A stretch of DNA of 64,000 nucleotides, from positions 53,339,524-53,403,523 of the forward strand of contig OX359269.1 in the NCBI GenBank assembly GCA_947179155.2. The letters are read 5' to 3'. Under the pieces are notes generated by a model, which searched no databases, was not told the origin of the DNA, and saw only the letters and a list, made by a program, of their open reading frames with translations. Below are positions 20,701-32,850 of this stretch, one piece after another (the first letter of the stretch is position 1; each line of letters opens with the position of its first letter). The DNA comes from Hedera helix (lineage: Eukaryota; Streptophyta; Magnoliopsida; Apiales; Araliaceae). The translations under genes were made by a program, and so were the position numbers.

Positions 20701-23700
20701 ATTAAGTTCTAAATAAATAGCCACAAGACATATATAAATAGGAGTAATTATTGAAGATTTTGAGACAGGACCAGGTGGTGCTCTCACCAATAATATCTTT
20801 CTATTTATATGAGATTTGTACAAATTTCAGATCTGAATTGCGAAAGTTTGCATAAATTTCATACAAATAACAACATATAATTAGTTTAGAGTACCGACTG
20901 ACTCTATTCCAAGACTATCTAATAATTTTTCTACATAATAGTGGTATATGTTAATCAAAAATATTATTAAAATTATTATTTTGGACGTCAACAATTTCTC
21001 CCTCCTCCTAATATGCAGGAAATTACCGATTATAGCATTCTTTAGATACCGAAGTATCTAGGTTGAGAAATTTTAATGGAATAGGTTGAGAAATGAATGC
21101 TATAATTGTTTTTGTTGGTCTTTTGTCGGGTCACAATTTTAGTCGTACCAAATCTTAGGCTTCGTCCTCTCAATCTCACGCTTGTCACTTTTGATCAACC
21201 TTGCTTTCCCCAATATTGGAGTTTGGGAATTTCATATGACCATTTCTTTTTCGGTGATTACAATTTCATGACCATCGCACGAATCGTAATTGGATTATCT
21301 ACACAACTTATCCGTCATTTATGCTTTAATTTCGGTGTTTGTCGGTCTGTTTGATGATCATTGGACGAGTCGTAATTAGATTATCTATACAAATTGTGAT
21401 CTTATATAATAATAATAAAAAAAAAAAAGATTTTATCACCAAAGCATCACCTTTCTTCTTCTAGAGTATCCCACTCAAATTGCGAGCAGCTAACAAATTA
21501 ATTTACAATAAACACTGGAAGGTTAAGGTCAATCTGAGATTACCCAAGTCTTAATAATTAATCGCGACTTTCTCTTAGATAGGAATTTTTGTATTTAAAA
21601 ATAGACTAAATTATTATAATATGCTACTCATTCTACAAAAAGAATTTCATTTTTAAATATTTATTTTTTTAAAACTAGTAAAAAAAAAATTAATTGCTGT
21701 GAAAAATGACTCTAAGTTGTAAAATTTGTCATTATGATTACTTTATAATACTTTCATTATTAAATTAGACACCTTGATAAATTTTAAGGTAAACATGATA
21801 CAAAAATGAATTCGCAATTTATATTATAGATAGGATTATTTTTTTGTGAACCGGATAAAATTCTACTATTTAAATTGAGTTGAAAGGTTATATAAAATTA
21901 ACAATTTTACTTGAACAACACGTATTCCTTTTTAAAATAAACAATCGAATGGGGACGTTGGCTTTATAGATATGGAACCACACCTTGTTGTTGATGCGGT
22001 AGCCGGTAAGGCAATCACTATCTGATAGTAGTATTGAATTAAATAAAAAAAGTATAGTAATGGACTGGTGGCCGACGCTGTGGATATCAGCATTGGAGGC
22101 TTACCGACAAGTCCATAAAGAGAGGCGATGTACAAACCCCCAGATATTATTAAAAAGTATACACCAAACAATCCTTCAATTTTAATTTAACGAGACAGCT
22201 AGACTTGTGGAGACACGTGAGAGTCCAGCCCGAGAGGAATGTGTTATTAAGGAGATTGTCTCAAATCGAAATTGGCCGGTGGCATAAATAGCAGTTTCCG
22301 TTCTTTGATTTGGCATAGAGACTATTCTAGTTAACCCATTTCTTAGTTATTTCCACAAATTTTCAGCCGCTAATCAAATGATTAGTCAGCTTTGTTGTGT
22401 GTAATGATTTTGTCACTTATCCATATAATGACTTTTGCAAAAAACGATAAGACCCGCCATGTAAATGGTGGGTCTCACTATTTTTTATAAAGATCATTGC
22501 ATAAATCATTGTAAAATATCATTACTCATATCTTTTTTCATGATTAGTTGTTAGCTGAAAAAGGGAAATAAATGATTGTGGATGGTTTTATTTTTGGAAG
22601 TTATAAATGTAAGTTATACATTTTGGATCGCAAATTATACTTGTCTATGGTATAAATTGCAATGCAAAAAGTATAACTTATAATTAAGAGGTACAACGGT
22701 CCACCAGTGCAAGATTGTTGGCATAAAATCGTCTGACATTCATTGACATCTTATCGATCCAATTGTTAATATTTGTGAAGTTTGGTTGCAACGGGTCTGT
22801 TAAGCGCATCGTTCCCTCCTAACACAAACTGCTCCCTTTAAAACTATATATACGGTAACTAATATTGTAACTAAACGCTGACCATGTAGCAATAAACAAA
22901 ATTTCAGGTTACCTTAATGATACTGAGGCCACAGAAAGAACAATAGACAAAGAAGGCTGGTTGCATACCGAGGATATTGGTTACGTCGACGATGATGATG
23001 AGCTCTTCATTGTTGATCGATTAAAGGAATTAATCAAATACAAAGGCTTCCAAGTAGCCCCTGCTGAACTGGAAGCCATGCTACTTACTCATCCTACCAT
23101 CTCTGATGCTGCAGTTGTCCCGTAAGTCTACCAATTTAATTAAATCTGCCATCTCACTATTTTTACTGCTGGGGTTGGAGTTGGGGTAACCGAGTATTCA
23201 CACTTTCTTTTATTCTATTAAAGGTACGTATGTTATTTCACTAAAAACAACATAACTTTATTATAAAAAATAAAATAACCGCTTATATGCCAAGTCACCG
23301 GGCAAACTTTTTTTATGTTTTTGTTTTTATAATTTTTTATTTATACAAAGTAAATGATGTGTTACTTTATGCTAAACTCACAACAACATTATTTTTGGTA
23401 TGTTTTCAGCATGGTAGATGATAAAGCCGGAGAGGTTCCGGTCGCTTTTCTTGTGAGATCAAATGGTTCCACCACAACAGAAGATGAAATCAAGCAATTC
23501 ATCTCAAAACAGGTTAGGATCAATACAAATTAAAGCGATTTTCATGCCTCCATTTAGACGAGAATAGTAAGCATATTCTTATTAGATTACTAAAATTTAT
23601 CTATAGGCTTATAGCTGAATTTGTTTGTATTAATGTGATAATATGCAGGTGGTGTTCTATAAAAGAATATATCACGTATTTTTCGTTGATGCAATTCCAA

Positions 23701-23771
23701 AATCACGAACTGGAAAAATTCTTAGGAAGGACTTAAGAGCAAGATTAGCAACTGGTGATCTTCCAAAATAA
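17761..23771 (+). CDS. 4CL: 4-coumarate:CoA ligase, five exons
   Basis: Cytosolic adenylate-forming enzyme that activates 4-coumarate and related cinnamates to CoA thioesters with ATP, feeding lignin and flavonoid synthesis. Exons: 17761-18753, 19391-19589, 22908-23121, 23410-23512, 23649-23771; GT-AG introns, consistent phases, 543 residues (usual about 540). The AMP-binding box I SSGTTGLPKGV is at residues 189-199, the motif GYGMTEAGPV at 332-341, box II GEFCIRG at 386-392 (the family often has Ile for Phe), and the C-terminal PKSRTGKILRK contains the catalytic Lys526. YVDDDDELFIVDRLKELIKY in exon 3 is the hinge region. Overall it looks like a class I (lignin-type) 4CL, an inference. Intron 1 carries a SINE; intron 2 is about 3.3 kb with a MITE relic. 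An AC element lies upstream. Confidence 0.96.
18980..19219 (+). mobile_element. SINE in 4CL intron 1 with 13-bp target duplication
   Basis: Flanked by the identical 13-mer ATATAACTTGATA at 18967-18979 and 19220-19232. The head contains a B-box-like GAGTTCGAGTCTC (about 19024-19036) after a degenerate A-box region; the body ends in an A-rich then (TA)n tail. Internal pol III promoter, A-rich tail and target-site duplication together identify a SINE in the same orientation as the gene. Confidence 0.8.
19801..20000. mobile_element. MITE family A relic (inverted) in 4CL intron 2
   Basis: The reverse complement matches the family at 14130-14508 and 36831-37228. Shared blocks include TTTAAGCACTCTGAATAAAA and ACTGTTTTATCCTTCTGAAC, the counterparts of the CATTCAGA-rich and CAGAGGGGTAAAAT segments. 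One end is visible near AAGGGACTCTTT; the other is lost. Confidence 0.5.
20100..22907. other. Remainder of 4CL intron 2
   Basis: Mostly AT-rich intron. A more GC-rich island at about 20215-20430 (CTCCGCCGCCACGTCC, AAATCCGCCGCCGAGG) looks like a degraded exon fragment of another gene but has stops in all frames I tried, so no identity is proposed. The intron ends at the acceptor before 22908. Confidence 0.5.
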
Positions 23772-26129
23772 ATACACTTGGATTTGCCATGATAAAGTAA
23801 CTGTTTCATCAAGCCCCTTTAAGTAAGTAGTTGTTATGTAATTTTTTTTTTGATAAATAGAAATAATCTAACTTTTTTTGTGGATTATGGCACCGAGAAA
23901 AAAGTTTTCAATTTCTTTTTTCTTTTCTTACATTTTTATAGAATAAAGCTTCAAGGTTTGTTTCCAATGGGGGTAAGTAGGACCTTTTTTCCCTTCACTT
24001 TTCTGTCTTATGGTGCATCTGGAACTATTGAAGAGGGTGGGTGGATAACCTAAGCCACCCAAACGAGATTATACTGGTGGCTAGAGTAGCAAATTGCTAC
24101 CTTCTAATTAATTTAATTGACCAAATGACCACTAGTGGGACCAATAAAGTTGGGTCGTGCCCGCCTTTGAAAAAACGACTTTACTGACTAATCACAGACA
24201 GCTACAAAAAAATAAAATAAATTGGTGTCTTTCATTTTTGTTATTTGTGTGTTCTTCTATAGTAGGAATAAAATACTTAACTAAGATAAAAATATATTGC
24301 AAATGAGAACTCGAATGAGTAGCCCGACCCGGTTGAAAACTGGCAACTTCCTTGAGCTCTTTGCCCATCTAAATTCTAAAGTACATCTATTTCAATCAAA
24401 TCGGTAAATTTCAGCCGTTCAATAGTTTTGTTTTTCTAGTCCTAATTTAGTTGCCTTCATCCTGCGTCGGGTAATAATCATTAGAATGTAACACAAACTT
24501 AAATGAGTAATTATTGTATTAATACCAACAGAATAAAAATTTTAAATCTACCAAGTATATAAAACACCCAAAGAAAAATTGATAATAATTATCAAATATT
24601 GTATTTCAAAAAACCCTAAAAGAACATGTTTTTAATGCTAAACTATTTCATACGATTTTTCAAAAAATAAAAATAATTAAATCTTAAAATAAATAAAATA
24701 TAAATTAACGTATTGAATTTTTTTAAATAATAAAAAAATACATCAACTAAACTAAAATTTCATTAATAACAAAAAATAAGGTAATTTAAATCTTTCATAG
24801 ATAACCAAAGTGAAATAAATTAAAAGTTTAATTAATTGAGAGTTCAATCCCCAAGGGTATGTTTGTTTGTAAAAAATATGCTTGAGATTGAACTATTTGT
24901 ATTAATTTAACATTACTTTGAACAATTTTATATTATGATAGGAGATTAATAATCCTTTAAATAGTCTTTTGGACTATTTTTTATCATTTTTAAAGCTATT
25001 TAAGAGAGATTATATAATCTCATGATGAATTTGAGATTAATAATCCCCCTTATTTTAAGTTATTAAATGATTTTATGAGACTAATAGTCTAACATTAAGG
25101 GATTAATAATTTCTCATCATGAGATAAAATAGTCCGAAATAGTATTAAATTACTACAAATAGTCTAATTTTAAATATATTTTTTACAAACAAATATAGAG
25201 AAAAAATGTTGAGAGTGTTAATCTATATTTAGAACTCATATTAGCAAAGATCTCAATAAAGATATAACAATTAGTTGGCTGCATCAACTAGACCAGCTTC
25301 TTCACTCAAGTTATGACTCTTGGAAGTATGAACAGCTTGCCAGTTGGGGACTAACTTTAATGACTATCTACCAATCAATCAATGGTCTAACTTGAGTGTC
25401 ATTTCTGTTTGGTAGGACTAAGGAGGAAAGAGTAAAACATAGCTCCCTAACTTTGACCTTTTTGCCTCTTAAATAACTCTTCCTTGCACATTACTCAAGA
25501 CTCCTTTACTTTCTTAGGTCCTTCCAATTAAAGGAGACAAAACAACAACAAAAACTCTTTCCAATAAATTATGTTCCTCAAACCTCTGCAGCATTCAGTT
25601 CTGTATCCCTAATACTACAACGAACAAAAAATAGGAATTTTTTAGGACCTCTATAGTCTGAACCTTGTATTATATCCTCCAATTAAAGCTAGAACAGATG
25701 GTATCGGATCCCTTGATCGTTCATCACTCAATGATTTGACCTGAAGTTGGGATCCATTGCATTTCTGAATCCCACTTTATACCCAACTTAGTGGAGATAA
25801 ATATAGCCAGAAACTTAATACTAGTGAGTGTATATTTCACTTAACTATACTAGTCCAAGACAGTGTGACGTGCGTGGAATGCAGAGTAGGGAATAATTTT
25901 TAGTTATGGATGTTACTTTTGATAATGGGTAATTACTTTTTTTTTTCCTGTTCTTTATTGGCGAGTGTACAAGCACCTAAAATTGCGCAAAGAATTGAAC
26001 TTATATGAATATAAGCATGTTTTCTATTGCATCTACTTTGGGTGTAATTAATGTGCAATCAACTTTTTATTAGTATGAAATCAGAAACTAATAGTTTCAA
26101 ACAGATAATACTTACTTCTTGTCTCCATC
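23772..26129. other. Region downstream of 4CL
   Basis: The first few hundred bases probably hold the 4CL 3' UTR. It contains a near-palindromic MITE at 24855-25199. Between 25200 and 26129 no coding pattern is recognised; it may include the promoter or a leader exon of the small gene at 26130. Confidence 0.5.
24855..25199. mobile_element. Near-palindromic Harbinger-like MITE, family B copy 1
   Basis: The left arm GGGTATGTTTGTTTGTAAAA is mirrored by the right arm TTTTACAAACAAATATAG. The interior forms a long imperfect foldback (GATTGAACTATTTGTATTAA against TTAAATTACTACAAATAGTC). It is the diverged sibling of the copy at 34849-35193. Confidence 0.7.
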
Positions 26130-26345
26130 ATGGTGTTGTTATGGTCAGGTGCTGGTCTTTTGAAGCTTCACAATGATATACAAACCTGTGGATATGAGGA
26201 TGTTCAGGTGATGTGGGAAATGCTTAGGAGAACAGAATCAGAGTTGATGTCACGCCGACCCAAGCGGAGGCAAAGACCATTTTGGAGGATTTTCGTATGG
26301 GACAACCATGATGCTGCCTCATCCTTCTCCATAAACCAAGCTTAA
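26130..26345 (+). CDS. Probable conserved small plant protein (71 aa), function unknown
   Basis: A 71-codon frame with balanced composition: LLKLHNDIQTCGYEDVQVMW, then MLRRTESELM, a basic stretch RRPKRRQRPFWRIFVW, and a Ser/Ala tail. I believe similar short proteins containing the LHNDIQTCGYEDVQVMWEM block occur in many plants, but I cannot name a function. There is no signal peptide; the N-terminal MVLLWSGAGLL is hydrophobic but short. The sequence GTTATGGTCAG just before codon 11 would also serve as a splice acceptor, so the first residues could come from an upstream exon. Real gene status is likely but not proven. Confidence 0.5.
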   Translation: MVLLWSGAGLLKLHNDIQTCGYEDVQVMWEMLRRTESELMSRRPKRRQRPFWRIFVWDNHDAASSFSINQA

Positions 26346-29300
26346 CAAGTCTCTGGTTCACACTACAATAGTAATTCTCCATAATCTCCTGCAATAAAAC
26401 ATGGATGGCATCAGTATTCACAAGCTTGCGGCTAACAGTTGAGAGTGATGTGGATCAGAGAAATTGGAACTGTGTCCATACCTAAATGATATGATATATT
26501 TATATACCCAGTCCACCTTTATTGCCATTTCCCAGAATAAAGAATTCTGTCACAATGGTGAATTCATTTGTAAATATACCATGTTTTGCCATTATTCAAA
26601 AACAAATCATACAGGGTGGAAAATTTAGTGACCTCAATATTGTACTTTCGTCAAAGCTTGGGTGATGTGTGATGGATATGTAGATAAGAACATCCGTTGT
26701 ACATGCCACCGAAAGCATCCAAAAAGTACCATCATCTCAATAATTAGCAGTTTAACATTTCATCTGTTTTGGCTATCTAATACCATCTCACCAGCTACCC
26801 ATCTACTCGTGCATAACTATTCAACATGTAAGTAAAACCTCTTGTAGAGATCGTGATAGGATACATACAGGGAAGGTTTTTGTCTCAAGCTCTTAGGTGG
26901 TGTTGGACCTAGTGGTGATCCCGAGTTAGTTAAGATGAGGGAGAGTTAACTTTGCGTCTTCACCAATTTCGGTGGACCTGGTGTTGATCCCAAGGTTCAT
27001 GTTTGCTCAGTGAAGGCAAAGGTTTAAGTCTCAATCTCCACCAAGATTATCAATAAGCCAGTAAAAACTTACAAAATGTTGTTCACTACTCGAGTTGAAA
27101 GGTTATTTTAAACCTAATACAACAAGCATAATGAAACCACGTCAAGGATACAAGATATTTTCTGCCATAAATTCCGGACAACATAACCTTGTAAGGGTCT
27201 ATTCACTGTTCCTAATTGTATACTACAACATCAGCCCATACAGATACCATGAAAGCTTAAAAACAAGCATAGCATAGAATATACCAAACTACAGTTCATG
27301 GAGCCCCGCACACAGTGAAACTCCACCAACTCCATATGCTATTTTATGTCATATATACCAGACAATGTAACCATGTAAGGATATATATACTGTTACTAAT
27401 TGCCTACCATTATGAAACCTAGTGCCTAAAAATACCATAACAGTGTAAAAGAAGCACAACATTAAAAACATTAAGCTACAGCTTTGATAATCAATTATGA
27501 GAATGTAAGAAACTATAGAAGTTAAAAAAGGAAACCCACAAGATACAAGAATAACAGTAACATCCAAGGGAGCTAATTTGAGTTAGGCAGATACATGGGG
27601 AATAGAACTTAGAGACTCTGCTCACAATGTAGCAAGAATGTCAGTTGCCAAAACTAGATGCCAACCTGTACTAAAACAGGTTAAAAGGAGTTGTGAGCCA
27701 AAGATTCACTAGATCTAAAGAAGAAGAATTCATCATGTTGCCAGACAAGGAAGATAATAAACAGATATGGAGAAAGATGCGTTTTTTCTTTACATATATA
27801 AGTAATTTTGGTCCCAAGTAATGAGGCAACCTTTATATGAATATCCCCCACGGAAAGCTCTTTTGTTACACAACATAAGGATATAATTATGAGCACTCTT
27901 TTTCAATTGGATAAAGAAGTAATCTGATTGGTAACAACATTGCATTTGTTTTCAACTTTAAACAGGAAAAAAAAGAAGAGGATTTTGGGGGGTTGGATTC
28001 TCTACTGCAGTGTTCAAAATCTCAGTTGACTATGTACAGGTTTATTACTCAGATCACTTACATTGACTATGCATTTAACTGGAACAATATCCAGATTCCA
28101 AAAATGATGCATCCAAAAAAACAGAAGAAAAATAAGAAAATGTTAACAGATTCGTAGGGTAGTCCCAATAGGTCACCATAGAATTGAATAAAAATGAAAT
28201 AACACCAACAAATCATAATGACATTTCACTAAATAGTTCTTACCTCTCAACAGCTAATCCACCTATATAATCAGTAATTAGTGCTCAATGGCTAGAAGAC
28301 CTACTTGGAATAAACCTTGAGGTCGCTAGTTCAAGTCCCCTTGAGGACATGCCATGACTAATTACTCGTGAATCCACTAGTACCAGTGTGGAAAAGCATG
28401 CCTTTGACCAGACTGTAGTGATATGAACAAAGCCACATAAGAAACGGCTAGAAGACCTGTATCAGCTCAGTGTACATGCATGAGACCAAAACTAGAAGAT
28501 AGAGTAAGAATGAAATACTACACAAATTGTTTTCATCTCTTCAATATGACTCTGCAGCTTCTTCAAGTAAGGTGTGACATGAAGGCAAGGGGGAAGGGGA
28601 AGAAGTATGCAATATAGTACTTCAACAAGCATCCTTAAGCTTCAGGACTTGGAACAAGCATGTCTCAGCATTCTATAGAGATTAAGTATATTAACATTAG
28701 AAACAACAAACAAAAGGATGAATAAGCATTTAGGCTTTTGAATCTACGCGATAACATTCAATAAGAAAAAGTAATCAGATCTGTTTCTGGGATGATGGAA
28801 TTAATTTATTGATTTTGGGGGTGGTGGGGTTAGGGGGAGGGGGAGGGGAGGGGAGGAAGCATATAGACACATCCCATTAGTTATTTCTAAATCCTGCTGA
28901 TAAGAGTATACAGATATCCTGATACCAGTATACAATTGATTTTGCAAGAAAGGAAGACAAAGTTTAATCCAATGACCATAAAGAGTTTAATACCTCAGAG
29001 AGGTTAACTGCTACATCAATCGTGCTTAATCATTGAACGGTGTAGTTAATGTTGAGATTCCAATCAATGCTTGCAGTTGAAAATACACGCACAAGAACTA
29101 TTGCATCATGTAATTTCAACTTTTTACTATAACACTGAGCCACACAAATTATTCCTACAAAACTGTTCTAAATTTCCTCCTTGACTCTAAATTACAAAGA
29201 AACTGAAGAAAAATGCAGTGAGAAATATGCTAATCTTACAACAGAGCAACCAGTACAGGCATTCTTTCTTCTTTTTCTTTTCAAGTCCCTTTTGGTTGGT

Positions 29301-29543
29301 TGCCGACAAATGTGCTTTCTGACCAAATAGAAACTCTTTTGCAGAGTAATACAAAGGTTTCCTGATCTCGTCCCCATTATTTTCTCAGTGACACATCTTT
29401 TGTCCAAGGGCAGTTGACTGGTTTGAAAGGTCATGAAAGAGAACTCACTGCATCAAGACTGCCCAAAGGATGAAGAAAACAGCATGGCTTTTGATCCATT
29501 ACAGACCTACCGAAGCCCAACAGGGAAAAAACAAAGTGTGGTC
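26346..29543. other. Intergenic region and 3' flank of the ADA1-like gene
   Basis: No coding region recognised. The part next to 29544 is probably the 3' UTR of the minus-strand ADA1-like gene. A SINE-like sequence is at about 28283-28440. A GGTTTAAGTCTC box-B-like motif near 27022 is not enough to call another. A purine-rich G run (GGGGGAGGGGGAGGGGAGGG) lies near 28834-28855. Confidence 0.5.
28283..28440 (+). mobile_element. SINE-like element
   Basis: A-box-like GCTCAATGGCTAGAAG (28283-28298) and B-box AGTTCAAGTCCCC (28328-28340) have tRNA-like spacing, but the sequence lacks a tRNA acceptor stem. Ends are approximate and no target duplication was found. Confidence 0.4.
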
Positions 29544-30767
29544 TTACGTTTCTTCGTCAAATGCACGTGTGCATATTTTTTCCAGTAGTAAGGGCCAGTC
29601 CTCACCAAGCTGCTGCGGATTCAGCTCCATTGCAACTTTGAAATCCAGCAAAGATACTGGGCAGCGAGGTATGTGTTCATGCACGCCGTTAACAAGCTTC
29701 AAGAGAGCCTGATGCTTGTGGGGTTTGTGGCTCGCTGGCCTACGCCCTGATCTCGCTCCCACAAGTTCAAGAGAAGACCTAACTAAACCCTTCAAGTAAG
29801 CATTTAAACCATTGTTCAACATGTTGGCACAGTCCACTGACACCCCTTCAAGGCCATGTGCTGTAGCAATCTGCTCCATGTGTTCCCTCAGTGTCATAGT
29901 ATCCAACAAACCACCACTGTTAAACGAGCTAACAACTTTAATGCTACTTGCTAAAGGCAATGCCCTGCGGGCTCCACCTACACTAGAAGCGCAAAATGGA
30001 ATGCCAAGTGGAGGATGGAGTAATCTCCTAGCTGATACCTCTTTCCCATCTGTTTTATAGAGCAATTCCGTCTGATCTTTGCTATGTCCAGAAACCATAT
30101 CATCTGCTGATACTGTGGACAATTTAGCTGGGTGGTCACCTAACAGCTCCTCTTCATTTTCTGTTTGCAGCTCGAGTTCTTGATGACGCTGCACCGCCTT
30201 TTGCATAGCAGGTGGAGTCGACTCCCCATTCTCTAAAATAACATTAAAATCACCACACTGTGCGCTCGGTGATTGTTGAGAAATAAAGTTTGTCTTCCCA
30301 TTTGGACCAAGAGTACTACAACGGTCGCCAACCCTCCTATCGCGAGTTCCAGTCCTGGCCTTTTTGGGTGATAGTGGCAGCATGTCTCCATTCGACAAAG
30401 CTGCACGACTTGGAGGCGGGTGTATAGCAGGATGGGACCTGTTTCGCTGATACAGATCACTTGAAGGTTCTTTATTTCCAACTGCTCGTGTAGGCTTAAG
30501 AACTTCCACTTCATGAGCAGGCGGAGGAAATTTTTCTGTACAAGCATTTTTTAAAATCGAACGAATAAACTGATTATGCAGTGGAATATTCTCTCTCCCA
30601 ACAATCCGTAGACAAATCTTATTAAACTCAACCTTCTTTAGCTTCAAACTCAAAAATCTATTCAAATAATTAAAATACTGCTTGGACCTCTCTGGTCCAA
30701 GTTTCCTTGCCATCTGAGCTTTCAATTCAGCAAGACTGATCCTTGAGTGCTGATGTGGTGGTTGCAT
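29544..30767 (-). CDS. ADA1/Tada1-like SAGA coactivator subunit
   Basis: A single coding exon of 407 codons. The N-terminus ISLAELKAQMARKLGPERSK, followed by YFNYLNRFLSLKLKKVEFNK and LRIVGRENIPLHNQFIRSIL, is the conserved head of plant proteins annotated as transcriptional regulator of RNA polymerase II, SAGA subunit (Hfi1/ADA1-Tada1 family). A polar, poorly conserved middle (residues about 90-270) leads to a second conserved block (LREHMEQIATAHGLEGVSVD, then ANMLNNGLNAYLKGLVRSSL), the histone-fold-like region, and the tail ends FDEET. The family helps form the core module of the histone-acetyltransferase coactivator SAGA in the nucleus. The length fits Arabidopsis relatives of about 400 residues. 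The start is the first ATG, 10 residues before the conserved block. Confidence 0.88.
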   Translation of the reverse strand: MQPPHQHSRISLAELKAQMARKLGPERSKQYFNYLNRFLSLKLKKVEFNKICLRIVGRENIPLHNQFIRSILKNACTEKFPPPAHEVEVLKPTRAVGNKEPSSDLYQRNRSHPAIHPPPSRAALSNGDMLPLSPKKARTGTRDRRVGDRCSTLGPNGKTNFISQQSPSAQCGDFNVILENGESTPPAMQKAVQRHQELELQTENEEELLGDHPAKLSTVSADDMVSGHSKDQTELLYKTDGKEVSARRLLHPPLGIPFCASSVGGARRALPLASSIKVVSSFNSGGLLDTMTLREHMEQIATAHGLEGVSVDCANMLNNGLNAYLKGLVRSSLELVGARSGRRPASHKPHKHQALLKLVNGVHEHIPRCPVSLLDFKVAMELNPQQLGEDWPLLLEKICTRAFDEET

Positions 30768-31480
30768 CTCTCAACGCATAAAATCCATACACAAAAGAGA
30801 GGATTGCCAATTTTCCACCGTCGAAAAAATTAAAATTTGAGACCCAACTCAACCCCTATATTAGGGTTTGCTCCATTTCAAAATTCCCATCTCCCAAACT
30901 AGAATGAACCCCTCCAACATCACTATAAACAACACTGTACTAAAACCCATCTTCAAAAACCAAACCCTAATGGCACAAAGATTAGAAGGGTTTTGTTTCC
31001 ATAACCAAAGATCCCAGTTCCCAACTAACTCTCCCTCCAAAACTTAATTGCCAAAATTTTAAAATTCCAATCCACCAGACTCAACCTATCATCTAACCAA
31101 AACTAAATTCCCAAAAAAAAACCTTTTTTTTTAAGGCATACCATCAAAAACCCACAAAAAAGATACCTCCCTGAAACTCCAAGCAAACTTCAATTTATTC
31201 AAATTAAGAGGCTCACACTATCAATATGACTCTCTAGTATACCTCAAGCAAACTCAAATGTAACAAACAGGTGAAGTACTGGAGTTTCTTGCTTCGAAGT
31301 TGAAAATTTTCAAACAAAATTGGAAAGAGACAAGCAGACATTGAAGAGATTTAAGCTTCTGCGAGACAAAATTCGAGTTTATACAGAGAGAAAATTAGAA
31401 CTCTGACCTTATTCTTAGCTTCACAATACTGAATCAAAATTCAGATTCAGAATTAGTAAGGCTTCTTCGTTGGAACCCAC
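30768..31480 (-). other. Probable 5' leader of the ADA1-like gene
   Basis: Upstream of the ADA1-like ATG the sequence stays without recognisable coding signal. Plant relatives often have a spliced 5' UTR; splice-like signals exist but I cannot fix them. CT-rich repeats at 31620-31720 lie near the probable promoter. Confidence 0.35.
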
Positions 31481-32689
31481 GCATACACTTCTTCCCGTTG
31501 TGTTATATCCACTTTATCTCTCTTCAAATTGCTTGGCATTTCGATTCTGTCTGATACTGTTACTCTTAAATATCTCTCTGTATAAATTGAATCAGAGATT
31601 GAAAAGACCCCCCAGTAATCGATCCTTCGATACTCTCTCTCTTCTCTTTCTCTCTCTACTTTCTCTCTCCTGCGGACTCTTTTTTTCGTTTGTGTCCGTA
31701 TAGAGAGAGAGGAAGAAAGAGAGAAAGTAAATTGTGTTTTTTTGTTTATTTGTTTTTCTAATTTTATTTTCCTTGTCCATGCGGCCGTAAATTGTAAACT
31801 TCTAATTCTTAAGTGGCTTATTAATCACGCGCAAATACAGCACGTAAGATTGTACATAGGATGGTATTGGTTGTGACACTGACGTGTTCATCTCTAACTG
31901 AGTCGTGTGTTCATGCTACTGGATAGCGCGGAAAAGATTTCATGTTGCGGAAATACATTTTGACATAGAAAACAAGTGTGATTCTATAAAAAAAAAAAGA
32001 AGGTAAAGTTTGATTTATTTCACTGAAATTTTCATGTTTCAAATTTTTTTTAAAATATCATTAGGGACTTTCAAAGAACTAAATAATATTTTTTTTAGTT
32101 TTAAATTATAAGATTATTATTAATTTTTAAAAGTCAATTTAAAATATTTTTAAATTTAAAATTAATATAATTTATCTAAAATTTTAAAATAATAAATTTT
32201 AAAATTAATAATATTTTTTAAATAATTTATAATATTTATATTAACTTAAATTAAATTAATTTATATCAAAATTTAATAATTAAAACCATAGCAGACGACC
32301 CAAGTGTCAGCAGCCTAGCAGAGGGACTCCATTAAACTCACTTTTCTACTCCAGTCTAACTGCTATACTTTTCACCTTAAAAGTGGGGCAAGACTAGTTT
32401 ATTACTTTCTATCATAATTGATCCCTATATTTCAATCAAAAGACGGCCAAAACATGGCACTAACTAAACTGTATTTAATTTTTTTTGACAATATTTGATC
32501 AAATCATAGTAGGAAAAGCAAATATTAGAACAGTCTACTAATCGATCAATGTAAGTTTAAGATGAAAGTCAAAAAGAAATTACACACGTGCACACACACC
32601 TGTGTATATAAGGTGATCATCTGTGATAATCGATTACTGAAACACTTTTTCGGCAATTAATGTAAGGATATATTTAGTTGTGAATTGGT

Positions 32690-32850
32690 CATGTCATTAC
32701 TCTTTTTTGTGACAGACCGTACCATCACTCCCTCTTGCGACAGACCAATTTATGAGTAAAATTGGTCCGTCGCTACTCTCTCTAGCGACAGACTAATTTT
32801 CACGTTAATTGACCCTACCACTATTTCCTTTTGCGGCGACCAATTTTAAT
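32690..32850. repeat. Possible CACTA-type subterminal repeats
   Basis: Several alternating copies of GCGACAGACCAATTT and its near-reverse complement AAATTGGTCCGTCGC occur within 160 bp. Such motifs are typical of subterminal regions of plant CACTA (En/Spm-like) elements. No CACTA terminus or transposase is seen here, so this may be an orphan fragment. Confidence 0.3.
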
